A DNA stretch of 64,000 nucleotides from Acinetobacter pecorum (lineage in GTDB: Bacteria > Pseudomonadota > Gammaproteobacteria > Pseudomonadales > Moraxellaceae), in assembly GCF_014837015.1 (NCBI RefSeq), contig NZ_JACSPT010000012.1:32653-96652 (forward strand), written 5' to 3'. The position numbers and the translations under genes are program-made. Below, in pieces: positions 10,487-20,613 of this stretch. The notes beneath the pieces are model-generated. The model ran no database searches and had not been told where the DNA came from. It was given only the letters and a program-made list of their open reading frames with translations. Within the stretch, counting starts at the first letter, position 1, and every line of letters begins with the position of its first letter.

Positions 10487-10890
10487 AAAACGAGTACTCA
10501 CAACCAAGTCACTCCATAATTTCCGATTTGGCAAAAACACCACAGTCTGACAAGCATACAAAAGCTCTGCTGCAATGTGGGGCTTAAAAATTTAAAACGC
10601 CAAATTATAACGGAAAAAGCAGTACGCACCAATCATTTTAAAACCAATTGCTAAGGATTTATGTGCTTAGGTTTTTTGCTAAATAGTTAAATTGAATCTT
10701 TCTAAGGGCAAAATTCCGATAATTTCATCTCTTGAAAAATAACTGGAATTTTAAATGATGCAGAGAGAACCTGATCTATCAGAAAGAAAATAATCGAAAA
10801 TCAGTATTTTCACTGAAGTTTTTTAATGTACGGCACCAGAAATCCTTTAACATAGAAGAGTTCTAAAATAGGCATATTAAAGGTTGAGTC
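10487..10890. other. divergent promoter region, alaS / epd-like gene
   Basis: This 404-base stretch separates two divergent genes and must hold both promoters. I see no convincing RNA structure in it. It contains one copy (10793-10809) of a 17-base sequence, ATCGAAAATCAGTATTT, found again at 12014-12030 on the other side of the epd-like gene. Confidence 0.4.
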
Positions 10891-11913
10891 ATGCAACGAG
10901 TGGCAATCAATGGATTTGGGCGTATTGGACGGAATGTACTACGTGCATGGTTTGAAAATCCGAAAGATTTTAACTTTGAAATCGTAGCCATTAACGATAT
11001 TGCCGATGTTGAAACCCTGATTCATCTGTTTAAATATGACTCAACCCATGGCCGTTTTTCAGGGCAGGTAGATCTCAGCTATGATGCTGAACATATTTAT
11101 CTGCATATCAGCTATAAAGATGCCACTTTAAAAGTACAGGTTTTGTGTGAAGCCGAACCGGCAAAGCTGCCTTGGCAAAATCTGGCTGTAGATGTAGTAC
11201 TTGAGTGTACCGGGCTGTTCCGTTCCCGTGAAGCCGCGACCCAGCATATTCAGGCAGGGGCGAAACGTGTGATTATCGGTGCCGCACCTTTTGATACGGT
11301 GGATGCTGCGATTGTCTATGGTGTCAATCATCATGAAGTCAAAGCATCGGATCAGATCATTTCCAGTGTTTCTTGTACTACACAGGCTTTGGTACCACTG
11401 GTCAAAATTGTCGATGATGCATTTGGTATCAATAGCGCCCTGATGACCGAAATCCATGCTGTTACGGCGGATCAATCGGTACTGGATCATGCACATCGTG
11501 ATTTGCGTCGTGCACGTGCCTCGGGCCATAACATCATTCCTACGACTTCGAGCGCACTGGGTGCCTTAAAGCGGGTAATGCCGAAAATGGAAGATCGTAT
11601 CGATGGTTATTCGATTCGGGTGCCGACTATTAATGTCGCTGCAATTGATTTGACCTTTGTTTCTCAGTCACCGATTACCGATCACAAGCTGAATGAAGTT
11701 CTGATCAAGGCTGCCCGGCAGGACTTCGCAGAAATCATGGCGGTAACAGATGAGCCTTTGGTATCCAGTGATTTTAATCATTCTCCATATTCACTGATTG
11801 TGGATTTGACTCAGACGCTGGTGGTTGGACACCAAGCTAAAGTTTTTGCCTGGTATGATAATGAATGGGGCTATGCCAACCGTTTATTAGATTTATGTGA
11901 ATCATTTCATTAA
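10891..11913 (+). CDS. epd: GAPDH-family dehydrogenase, erythrose-4-phosphate dehydrogenase type
   Basis: The 340-residue protein is a glyceraldehyde-3-phosphate dehydrogenase family enzyme: N-terminal Rossmann motif 'INGFGRIGRNVLRAW', catalytic C162 in 'SCTT', and C-terminal 'WYDNEWGYANR'. Segments such as 'DLRRARASGHNIIPT', 'SIRVPTINVAAIDLTF' and the later 'DFNHSPYSLIVDLTQT' resemble Epd, which oxidises erythrose 4-phosphate to 4-phosphoerythronate for pyridoxal phosphate synthesis, more than glycolytic GapA. The residue after SCTT is Gln where most relatives have Asn. The gene stands alone with its own terminator. A plain GAPDH role cannot be excluded. Confidence 0.75.
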   Translation: MQRVAINGFGRIGRNVLRAWFENPKDFNFEIVAINDIADVETLIHLFKYDSTHGRFSGQVDLSYDAEHIYLHISYKDATLKVQVLCEAEPAKLPWQNLAVDVVLECTGLFRSREAATQHIQAGAKRVIIGAAPFDTVDAAIVYGVNHHEVKASDQIISSVSCTTQALVPLVKIVDDAFGINSALMTEIHAVTADQSVLDHAHRDLRRARASGHNIIPTTSSALGALKRVMPKMEDRIDGYSIRVPTINVAAIDLTFVSQSPITDHKLNEVLIKAARQDFAEIMAVTDEPLVSSDFNHSPYSLIVDLTQTLVVGHQAKVFAWYDNEWGYANRLLDLCESFH

Positions 11914-11934
11914 GTTCGAGTTATTTAAATCCCT

Positions 11935-11961
11935 AAAGCACCGAAGATAAGGTGCTTTTTT
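11935..11961 (+). terminator. intrinsic terminator after the epd-like gene
   Basis: AAAGCACC at 11935-11942 pairs with GGTGCTTT at 11951-11958, followed by Ts. Confidence 0.75.
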
Positions 11962-12105
11962 CATGTCCAGAATATTTTGCCAGCCAATTTTTAGGAGAAT
12001 TTGGCTGTAATTGATCGAAAATCAGTATTTGAAGCTGAATTAGTTAGATTATCTGCAGTATTTTTCGTTAAGATAAAAACAATAAAATGAAATAAGAGCA
12101 AGCAC

Positions 12106-12417
12106 ATGATGATGGTTTGGGGTTTTATTATACTGCTGACTTTGGCGGTGATTTTTCTGATCTGGCTGCAGTTTAATCAGAATGATGAGCCACGTACCGA
12201 GCAAGGTGTGCCAGTTGAAGAAAAAGTCGCGCATCTTGAAGAAAACTTAAAAAAGACTCTGGAAATTATGCAGGATCTGGCCAAAAAAATGCATGTCCAG
12301 CAGGAAGTACTGGATCAGACCACAACAAAGCTTCAGCAGGTTGAGTTGCAAAATGCGGAGCTGGTCAGTTTACTGACTAAAGTGGTTGATCCCCAGAAAT
12401 CATCCCACCCCCTTTAG
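12106..12417 (+). CDS. small membrane-anchored coiled-coil protein
   Basis: This 103-residue protein has a single hydrophobic helix at about residues 3-23, then a long charged helix with heptad-like leucines and isoleucines (about 38-92) that should form a coiled coil. It is probably a single-pass inner-membrane protein with a cytoplasmic coiled coil. I recognise no family. It has no close partner on the same strand; hisZ starts 480 bases further on. Confidence 0.6.
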   Translation: MMMVWGFIILLTLAVIFLIWLQFNQNDEPRTEQGVPVEEKVAHLEENLKKTLEIMQDLAKKMHVQQEVLDQTTTKLQQVELQNAELVSLLTKVVDPQKSSHPL

Positions 12418-12832
12418 AGATCTTTTGAAAGGAGGCAGTACCAGACTATAGAGAGCATTCAGCCAGATAAAACCATTTTGCATAAACTGTGAAATGGAGG
12501 GGATAAAGTCAAGTACTGGCACAGCTGATAGACCCAATTCTCATTTGATTACGCGCGATTGTTTTTCAGACGCGGATGAGCATATCTGGATTCTGATAAT
12601 AAGTTCCAGATGCATTATTTAACTCAAATTCTCTGCCGTCACAGGATAAAACTGAAATCTCAGTGTAAACGGTAAAAATTATGATGGGACTATCCTTGAT
12701 TTAATGCTGGGTTTTGTGTTTTTAAGATGCAATAAAATGCTGATAGTTGACACAATTGTTGATCCTTTCATCAGGTGGCGAAAATTATAAAATTTGCGAT
12801 GCACAGCCAAAACTATCGTGCTAGACTAGGAG
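12418..12832. other. intergenic region upstream of hisZ
   Basis: About 415 bases with no supported gene. A TTGACA-like box near 12747 and TTGCGA / TAGACT-like boxes about 17 bases apart around 12795-12828 could drive transcription toward hisZ. The terminator hairpin that follows is described separately. Confidence 0.35.
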
Positions 12833-12858
12833 AAATCGGGTGTGCTCCCGATTTTTTT
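12833..12858 (+). terminator. terminator hairpin in the hisZ leader
   Basis: AAATCGGG at 12833-12840 pairs with CCCGATTT at 12847-12854 around a 6-base loop and is followed by seven Ts. It lies 43 bases before the hisZ start codon and just after promoter-like boxes, so it may end an upstream transcript or act as an attenuator for hisZ-purA. Confidence 0.7.
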
Positions 12859-12900
12859 ATGCGGATTCGTTCCGCGCTGACAAGAATTTAGGTTTACAAC

Positions 12901-14067
12901 ATGCCCATTTCAGAGACATGGTTATTACCTGATGGTGTAGCTGATGTATTACCAGAACAAGCGCAAGTCATTGAAAGCCTGCGCCGTAAATCACTGGATT
13001 TCCTTGCATCTCGAGGTTATCAGCTGGTGTACACGCCATTCATTGAATACATCGAATCTCTATCTTCTCTCTCAGAATCGAATCAAGATTTAGACTTAGC
13101 CACTTTTAAGGTGATCGATCAGCTTTCTGGTCGTTTACTTGGTGTGCGTGCCGATATGACACCACAAGTGGCTCGTATTGATGCGCATGTACATCCAGTG
13201 GAAGGTGTTGCACGTTACTGTTATGCAGGAACTGTCTTGCATACCAAACCTCGCGGTTTTAATACCTCGCGTGCGCCACTACAGTTGGGTGCAGAGCTAT
13301 TTGGTTCAGACAGCATCGATGCCGATGTTGAAATGGTCGACTTGATGATCAGTCTGATTCAGGAGGCAGGCCAGGCAGATGGTATTCATCTGGACTTAGG
13401 TCATGTCGGTTTATTCCGCAGTCTGGTGGCTCAAGCAGGATTGAACAAAGTTGCTGAACAGCAATTATCTGATTTATACCAACGCAAGGCTTTACCGGAA
13501 TTAGCAGAATTCACGGCAGAGCTGAAATTTGGTCAGGATTTTTATGCACTTGGGCGCTATGCCAGTGACCTGGATGCATTGCAAGCAAATCTAAGCGCTG
13601 AAGTGCTGGCAAATCCTGCATTCAAGCAAGCTTTTGATGTACTACAAATCACTAGGGATGAAGTTCAGACCCGTTGGCCAAACTTGAGCATTGGTATTGA
13701 TGTAGTTGAATTGCGTTCGTACCATTATCATACTGGTCTGATGTATGCCGTGTATGCGCCGAACCGTGCAGCTGCACTGGCACAAGGTGGCCGTTATGAT
13801 GGCATTGGTGAGCATTTTGGGCGTGCCCGTCCTGCAACCGGTTTCTCGTGTGACTTATATGCTTTAAGTGCAGGCCAGTTTGATACGATACAGGTGGTCG
13901 TTGCACCTAAAGGCAGCGATGCAGAACTTCTGAAGGCGATTCAGAACCTCCGTGCACAAGGCTTGAGTGTAATTCAGTTACTGGGTAATGATGATTTAAG
14001 CTCTGTACCATATGCGACGCACCAGCTGGTGCGTGTAGATGGCGAGTGGACAGTCAAAACGATTTAA
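12901..14067 (+). CDS. hisZ: ATP phosphoribosyltransferase regulatory subunit
   Basis: HisZ is a catalytically inactive paralogue of histidyl-tRNA synthetase that joins short-form HisG to make the first enzyme of histidine synthesis responsive to histidine. The 388-residue protein keeps class II synthetase motifs ('GVRADMTPQVARIDAH' and 'LAQGGRYDGIGEHFG') but lacks the tRNA anticodon-binding domain, as expected. It starts right after a 'TTAGGTTTACAAC' leader and is followed after 70 bases by purA, the neighbour seen in Pseudomonas and Acinetobacter. Confidence 0.94.
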   Translation: MPISETWLLPDGVADVLPEQAQVIESLRRKSLDFLASRGYQLVYTPFIEYIESLSSLSESNQDLDLATFKVIDQLSGRLLGVRADMTPQVARIDAHVHPVEGVARYCYAGTVLHTKPRGFNTSRAPLQLGAELFGSDSIDADVEMVDLMISLIQEAGQADGIHLDLGHVGLFRSLVAQAGLNKVAEQQLSDLYQRKALPELAEFTAELKFGQDFYALGRYASDLDALQANLSAEVLANPAFKQAFDVLQITRDEVQTRWPNLSIGIDVVELRSYHYHTGLMYAVYAPNRAAALAQGGRYDGIGEHFGRARPATGFSCDLYALSAGQFDTIQVVVAPKGSDAELLKAIQNLRAQGLSVIQLLGNDDLSSVPYATHQLVRVDGEWTVKTI

Positions 14068-14122
14068 TTGCTTGGCTCAGTGTTCATGTCACTGAGTGGG
14101 GCTTTCAACTTTAACAGCATGA

Positions 14123-15457
<1,335 letters not shown>

Positions 15458-15480
15458 TTTGTTTTAAGCTTCAATAAAAA

Positions 15481-15506
15481 AACCCATCTTCGGATGGGTT
15501 TTTTTA
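15481..15506 (+). terminator. intrinsic terminator after purA
   Basis: AACCCATC at 15481-15488 pairs with GATGGGTT at 15493-15500 around a stable TTCG tetraloop, with Ts to 15506. Confidence 0.85.
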
Positions 15507-15598
15507 TAGGTTGAAATTATGTAGTTATTTCAAGACTAAAGTTGCATCGGTAATCCGGCGTGATGTGCTTTAACATATCGATATATAAAGAAAGAAAA

Positions 15599-15919
15599 AT
15601 GAGCATCAGGATGCAAAAAAATATATCGGCGACCATGTTTTATTCATTATTATTCGCGATGGGCGGGGCACCAACAATTGCCATGATGATTATTCGTGCG
15701 CAAACCCAAAATCCTGAGATTATTTATACTGCACTCATTGGTCTCAGCGTCATTATTGCCTGCATTCTGGTGCCTGTTATCTTGCTACAAAATGCTTTTT
15801 TATATTTCAAACGTAAAGATGAAATACTTGAACAGAAAATAAAACCTCTCAGTCAGGTGTATCTGGGCTTAAATATTATTTGTCTGATTTACTGGTTAGC
15901 GATACAGTACTTGGCTTAA
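15599..15919 (+). CDS. small three-helix membrane protein, unknown
   Basis: Counting from ATG 15599 gives 106 residues with three hydrophobic helices (about 11-31, 40-62 and 84-103) separated by a short charged loop. The frame is open further up to 15560, but the later start is closer to an AAAGAAAG ribosome-binding-like stretch and removes an unlikely polar N-terminus. I recognise no family. It is a single-gene unit between purA and an M48 peptidase gene. Confidence 0.55.
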   Translation: MSIRMQKNISATMFYSLLFAMGGAPTIAMMIIRAQTQNPEIIYTALIGLSVIIACILVPVILLQNAFLYFKRKDEILEQKIKPLSQVYLGLNIICLIYWLAIQYLA

Positions 15920-16031
15920 AAATTACATAATTTATAAGAAGATGGAGTAATTATACGTTTAGCTACTGCATGCTTTCCCTTATAATTTTTACAATGTAAA
16001 TTAAGCTTGAGCTAAGGTAGAGTTAATTATA

Positions 16032-16805
16032 ATGAAGAATAAACTTTTATTAAGTATGGCCACTGCCACAGTGGTGACATTGTCGGGTTGTACTACCATT
16101 GCCGATATTGCCGGGGCGGATACTGCGACTTTAAATGCATCTGCCAGCCAAAGCTATAATGCCATGGTGAATGATGCGCGCAATAAAGGTCAGCTGGATA
16201 CCAGTTCAGCCACATATAAACGTATTAATACCGTGTTTAATCGCTTGAAGCCGATTGCTAACCAAATGAATCAAACCGGTACGCCATTCCAGTGGCAACT
16301 GGCTGTACTTAAATCTGACCAGGTCAATGCCTTTGTTGCCCCGGGTGGTAAAGTCGTATTCTACACTGGTATTGTGAATAAACTGAATCTGACTGATGCT
16401 GAAATTGCAGCAATTATGGGTCATGAAATGGTACATGCCTTAGAAGAGCACTCTAAGCAGAAAATCGGCGCGCAGGCCCTCACTGACCTGGCCTTGGGAA
16501 TTGGCCTGAGTGCAGCAGGTGTAGGTCAGGGCGGCGCTGCAGCTGCACAGCTGGGTAGTCAGATCGGGATTGGTTTGCCGTACTCGCGTAATCTGGAAAG
16601 TCGTGCTGACCAAGGCGGTTTGATGCTGATGGCGCGTGCAGGCTATAACCCGAATGCAGCCATTACCCTGTGGGAAAAAATGAATAAATTAGAAGGTGGG
16701 GGCGGAGTCGCTTTCCTGTCTACGCATCCATCGAATAGCCAGCGTATTGGACAGATGCGTCAACAGTTGCCAGCAGCAATGCAGATTTATAACCAAAACA
16801 AATAA
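16032..16805 (+). CDS. M48 family metallopeptidase lipoprotein
   Basis: This 257-residue protein is a periplasmic zinc protease of the M48B type, related to LoiP/YcaL and the protease part of BepA. A signal peptide ends in the lipobox LSGC with C20. The zinc motif is HEMVH (H131, E132, H135), and the third ligand is probably E189 in 'RNLESRAD'. Relatives degrade misfolded outer-membrane proteins; the substrate here is unknown. There are no TPR repeats, so it is the short form. Confidence 0.9.
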   Translation: MKNKLLLSMATATVVTLSGCTTIADIAGADTATLNASASQSYNAMVNDARNKGQLDTSSATYKRINTVFNRLKPIANQMNQTGTPFQWQLAVLKSDQVNAFVAPGGKVVFYTGIVNKLNLTDAEIAAIMGHEMVHALEEHSKQKIGAQALTDLALGIGLSAAGVGQGGAAAAQLGSQIGIGLPYSRNLESRADQGGLMLMARAGYNPNAAITLWEKMNKLEGGGGVAFLSTHPSNSQRIGQMRQQLPAAMQIYNQNK

Positions 16806-16849
16806 TCCAATGATTATTCTTTGAAAAAGGATCTTGATGGGATTAAAAG

Positions 16850-16875
16850 GGCAGGGTATTGATCCTGCCTTTTTT
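16850..16875 (+). terminator. intrinsic terminator after the M48 peptidase
   Basis: GGCAGG at 16850-16855 pairs with CCTGCC at 16864-16869, then six Ts. Confidence 0.75.
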
Positions 16876-16926
16876 ATGGCTCATTTTTTGATGGACATTG
16901 TTTGAGTTATTTTTCTTGGCAACAAA

Positions 16927-16954
16927 AAAGGGCAAAGTTTGCACTTTGCCCTTT
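16927..16954 (-). terminator. intrinsic terminator after the SlyD-like gene
   Basis: AAAGGGCAAAGT at 16927-16938 pairs perfectly with ACTTTGCCCTTT at 16943-16954. Read on the minus strand it is followed by a T-run, ending the SlyD-like gene. Confidence 0.75.
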
Positions 16955-16975
16955 ATCACACCCGATCAGAAGATC

Positions 16976-17458
16976 TTAGTGTTGGTGACCACCTGCACCA
17001 TGTACATGGCCGTGATCTAATTCTTCTTGAGAAGCTTCACGAACAGATACGATTTCAACTTCAAAAGTCAGATCTTGACCAGCAAGTGGGAAGTTAGCAT
17101 CAACAACAACATTGTCGCCTTCAACTGCTTTAACAGTTACGATTTGCACGCCGTCATCAGTTTGAGCCTGGAACTGCATACCTGCTTGAATATTGTCTAC
17201 GCCTTGGAACATTTGCGCAGGAACTTCTTGAACTAGGTCTGGATTGTATTCGCCATAACCTTCAGCAGCTGGAACGTTTACAGTGAATTTATCACCTACA
17301 GTTTTACCTTCTAGCGCGTTTTCTAATCCTGGGATGATATTACCTGCACCGTGCAAATAGGCAAGTGGTTCACCTTGAGATTGATCGAGAGTTTCACCCT
17401 CTGCGTTAGTCAATGTGTAGTGGAAAGAAACCACGTGGTTATTTGCAATAGCAGTCAT
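16976..17458 (-). CDS. slyD: SlyD-like FKBP peptidyl-prolyl isomerase
   Basis: The protein is a cytoplasmic FKBP-type prolyl isomerase and chaperone with the SlyD layout: a split FKBP domain ('YTLTNAEGETLDQSQGEP', 'YLHGAGNIIPGLENAL') and an inserted IF domain (about residues 70-125). The C-terminus 'HGHVHGAGGHQH' is a short metal-binding histidine tail. I use ATG 17458 (160 aa), which starts just before the FKBP fold; the frame extends to a TTG at 17476. A SlyD-type role in nickel handling is possible. Confidence 0.88.
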   Translation of the reverse strand: MTAIANNHVVSFHYTLTNAEGETLDQSQGEPLAYLHGAGNIIPGLENALEGKTVGDKFTVNVPAAEGYGEYNPDLVQEVPAQMFQGVDNIQAGMQFQAQTDDGVQIVTVKAVEGDNVVVDANFPLAGQDLTFEVEIVSVREASQEELDHGHVHGAGGHQH

Positions 17459-17594
17459 GTTAATTGATCCATTCAATTTTTTAAGGGTACATCATAAAGT
17501 GAAATTGCGTTTTTGTAGACTAAAATTAGCAAAAAAACGCAATTCGACAATTTTATTGACGATTTTTTCATTGATTGGGTCAAATTCTGGAATT

Positions 17595-18881
17595 TCAATG
17601 CAATTTCAGCTTTGGAGATATTTTCCGTGTAACAAAATCTTTTGCGGTTAGAATGCCCGCATGCGCATACCCATGAATGGTTGCCTGATGAATCCGGTAC
17701 AAGGACACATACATTGATTTGGCGACAAAGCCTTGCACATTGACCTGACCGAGTAATTCCCCAACGGCTTTATTCTGACTTAGGGAAATGAGTGAACCCT
17801 TGTCAGAAAATTTAAACATGGGCAAATAGTTTTCCTCATTGATCCGGGCTTTTAAGGCATTGGCCAGAAAGTTGGCCTGCTGGCTGGCGACTTGTGCGCG
17901 TGGACCCAATACCGGTTCATCTGCTGCAGGTTGGCAATGTGCACAGTCACCAAAAGCAAAGATGTCTGGATCAGATTTGGTTTGCAGGGTGGAATAGACT
18001 TTCAATCGGTGAATATTGTCCTTTTCCATATCTTGTAGTTGCACTAAGACTTCAGGTGCTTTGATACCGGCGGCCCAGACTTTAATCTCGGCATCCAGAC
18101 TTGAACCATCTGCAAAATAAATCTTGTCTTCATCGACCTTGGCCACCCGATGACCGGTCAAGACTTCAATGCCAAACTTTTCCATTTGTTGCATGGTGTG
18201 TTCAGCAACTCTAGGTGAGAGTGCCGTCAGAATGCGATCCGCCGCTTCAATTAAGGTGATTTTTACTTTTTTCGGGTCAACCTTGTTTAAACCATATTTA
18301 AAGAAATTATGTTTGGCTTCTACCAGCTCCGCTGCCAGTTCTACTCCGGTTGCTCCGGCACCAATAATCGCGATATTCAGTTCACGATTCGAAGCTTCAT
18401 GCTGTGCGTTCAGATAGAGATGCAACATGTCCTGCTGAAAAACATCCGCCTGTTTACGGCTGTCGAGAAAATGACAGAACTGTCTTACCCCTTCGGTATT
18501 AAAATCATTCGAGGTAGAACCCAAGGCCAGTACCAGTGTGTCATAGGAAATATGCTGGTTTTTCTTGGATTGGGCTGTTTTGGAGAAATATTCTGTTTCG
18601 ACCAGAATCTGTTTGGCTTCACGATCTAGTCCTGTGAATGTACCCAAGACAAATTCATAATGATGTGCTGCTGAATGAGCAAAATAATTGGTTTCTTCTT
18701 GATGTGGATTTAAGGTACCTGCAGCCACTTCATGCAGCAGCGGTTTCCAGATATGTGTCAGTTTTTGATCGACCAGAATAATCTGGGCCTTACCGCTTTT
18801 ACCCAAGCTATCACCCAACTGAGTCGCCAGTTCCAGACCACCGGCACCGCCACCCACAATCACGATTTTATTTGCTGTCAT
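17595..18881 (-). CDS. ndh: type II NADH dehydrogenase
   Basis: This 428-residue flavoprotein matches NDH-2, the non-proton-pumping NADH:quinone oxidoreductase on the inner face of the membrane. The FAD-binding motif 'VGGGAGGLELATQLG' opens the protein, the NADH-binding 'IGAGATGVELAAEL' lies near residue 175, and a second FAD contact 'FAFGDCAHC' is near 310. The C-terminal third holds amphipathic segments suited to membrane attachment. It is a single-gene unit. Confidence 0.93.
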   Translation of the reverse strand: MTANKIVIVGGGAGGLELATQLGDSLGKSGKAQIILVDQKLTHIWKPLLHEVAAGTLNPHQEETNYFAHSAAHHYEFVLGTFTGLDREAKQILVETEYFSKTAQSKKNQHISYDTLVLALGSTSNDFNTEGVRQFCHFLDSRKQADVFQQDMLHLYLNAQHEASNRELNIAIIGAGATGVELAAELVEAKHNFFKYGLNKVDPKKVKITLIEAADRILTALSPRVAEHTMQQMEKFGIEVLTGHRVAKVDEDKIYFADGSSLDAEIKVWAAGIKAPEVLVQLQDMEKDNIHRLKVYSTLQTKSDPDIFAFGDCAHCQPAADEPVLGPRAQVASQQANFLANALKARINEENYLPMFKFSDKGSLISLSQNKAVGELLGQVNVQGFVAKSMYVSLYRIHQATIHGYAHAGILTAKDFVTRKISPKLKLH

Positions 18882-19124
18882 ATATGATTAACCTGTTTAT
18901 TTTTTTAATAAAAATAAGAGAAATAGAAAGAAAATATACTATGGCATGGGCCAGATCGCGTCTTGGTTAAAATTGTTATACACATTACAAAACGTAGCAA
19001 TTCTGTGAGGGCAGGTAAGTTTCCCTGTCTTGAGGGTGTGAGGCAGGGAGAAAGGAAAATCTGCCAGAAGATCAGCGAAAAAATCTTCTGGCTTAAAGAA
19101 CAGTTAACTTGACAGCTAGCGCTA

Positions 19125-20438
19125 TTATTTATTTAGAGGATAAAGCTTTACGCTTGGTGTAGAGTCTGAAAAGAAAGTAAATAAACCTTGCAGCCAGCTA
19201 AAGAATTTCTGAAACAGGTTAGCTTCTTCAATTTCGACATGATCTTCAATCAGGATAGTACGGATTAACTGGTTATTTTGATAGACCTGAATGGTTGCCA
19301 GAGGCATGATAGTCGCCAAGGGCGCAATGAGCTCAGATGCCTTTACTTCCACACTGATATGCGTCTGGGTTTCTTGTAAAGGTTCGATACTTCTTAAAAT
19401 GCCATCACCAGTATTCAGCATAATACGTTGATTGGTCTGGTCGAATTGATTCAGGTCGATACTATACCCCTGATCATATAAAGAGGTGGTAATAATCTGC
19501 GGTTGCTTGGTCTGCACCTTAAACATTTTTAAGGTTGATTTGATTACAGGCAGCTCAGCCAGTAGCTGTTTATCTTTGATCGCTACTTCATTGCGGGTAT
19601 AGGTATAGGCCAGATTCATCAGCTTATGCGATACTTCAGCGCGTTTTGCCGCACTTTTAGTACCCAGTACTACCACAATCAGACGTCGGTTCGGCATTTC
19701 AAGATCTGCCGTGACACGATTGGCCGTCAGCGCCAGGTTGTAGCCTGCTGCACGGGTAAAACCGGTTTTTAAACCATCCACCGTAGGATCTACCTGAAGC
19801 ACACGGTTGGTTGCGCGATGAAAATGTCGGTTATAGGTAAAGCTTGGCTGTTTGGAATAATACAGATAATCCGGAGTTTCATTGACGACTGCCATAGATA
19901 GTCTGGCCAAATCTGCGGCAGTAGAATAATGTTCAGGCATGGTAATACCTGCCGGATTCTGGAAATTGGTATGCTGCATGCCCAGCATTTTGGCTTCCTG
20001 ATTCATGCGTTCAACAAACTGCGGAATACCACCCGAAATTTTCTCAGCCAGCGTGACTGCAGCATCATTGGCAGACATGATAATTAAGCCCGCCAGAAGC
20101 TGATCGACTGAAATCTGATCACCTTCTTTCAGGTACATCTGTGACTCATCCCACATCACAGTTTTCACCACAGAAGTCGCGGTTAAAACTTCATTTTTAT
20201 TTAATTTTCCGGCCTCAATTTCCTTCAAGGCAATATAAGCCACCATCATTTTGGTTAGCGAGGCCGGAGCACGCTGAACATCAGCATTGTGCTCGGCAAT
20301 AACTTGACCAGATTGTGAATCCAGAATGGTCCAGGCTTCAGCTTCAACGCTTTCAGGCACAATATTGAGTAGGGCAGCATGGGAAAATGCAGAAATAAAT
20401 AAACTGAAAACCGCAATCAGTGAGATGATGTATTTCAA
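19125..20438 (-). CDS. dacC: D-alanyl-D-alanine carboxypeptidase (PBP5/6 type)
   Basis: This low-molecular-weight penicillin-binding protein trims the terminal D-alanine of peptidoglycan stem peptides. A signal peptide ends near 'FSHA' (residue 21). Active-site motifs are S60-L-T-K63, S122-A-N124 and K224-T-G226. After the peptidase S11 domain comes the all-beta PBP5 C-terminal domain and an amphipathic C-terminal helix ('FQKFFSWLQGLFTFF') that anchors the protein to the outer leaflet of the inner membrane. Length (437 aa) is somewhat above E. coli PBP5. Confidence 0.93.
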   Translation of the reverse strand: MKYIISLIAVFSLFISAFSHAALLNIVPESVEAEAWTILDSQSGQVIAEHNADVQRAPASLTKMMVAYIALKEIEAGKLNKNEVLTATSVVKTVMWDESQMYLKEGDQISVDQLLAGLIIMSANDAAVTLAEKISGGIPQFVERMNQEAKMLGMQHTNFQNPAGITMPEHYSTAADLARLSMAVVNETPDYLYYSKQPSFTYNRHFHRATNRVLQVDPTVDGLKTGFTRAAGYNLALTANRVTADLEMPNRRLIVVVLGTKSAAKRAEVSHKLMNLAYTYTRNEVAIKDKQLLAELPVIKSTLKMFKVQTKQPQIITTSLYDQGYSIDLNQFDQTNQRIMLNTGDGILRSIEPLQETQTHISVEVKASELIAPLATIMPLATIQVYQNNQLIRTILIEDHVEIEEANLFQKFFSWLQGLFTFFSDSTPSVKLYPLNK

Positions 20439-20613
20439 TGGTGTTCCTTGATAACCCGCTGGGTGTTGAACGATTTAATTTTCACGCATGCTATGCCTTT
20501 TTTATACAGATAGCTAGTCGTAAATGTAGACAAATAAGACAGCTAAACCATCCTGGCTTAAAAAATGCTAAGCTAAGCTATATCTCATTTATTTTAATTT
20601 TATATCGTCTATT

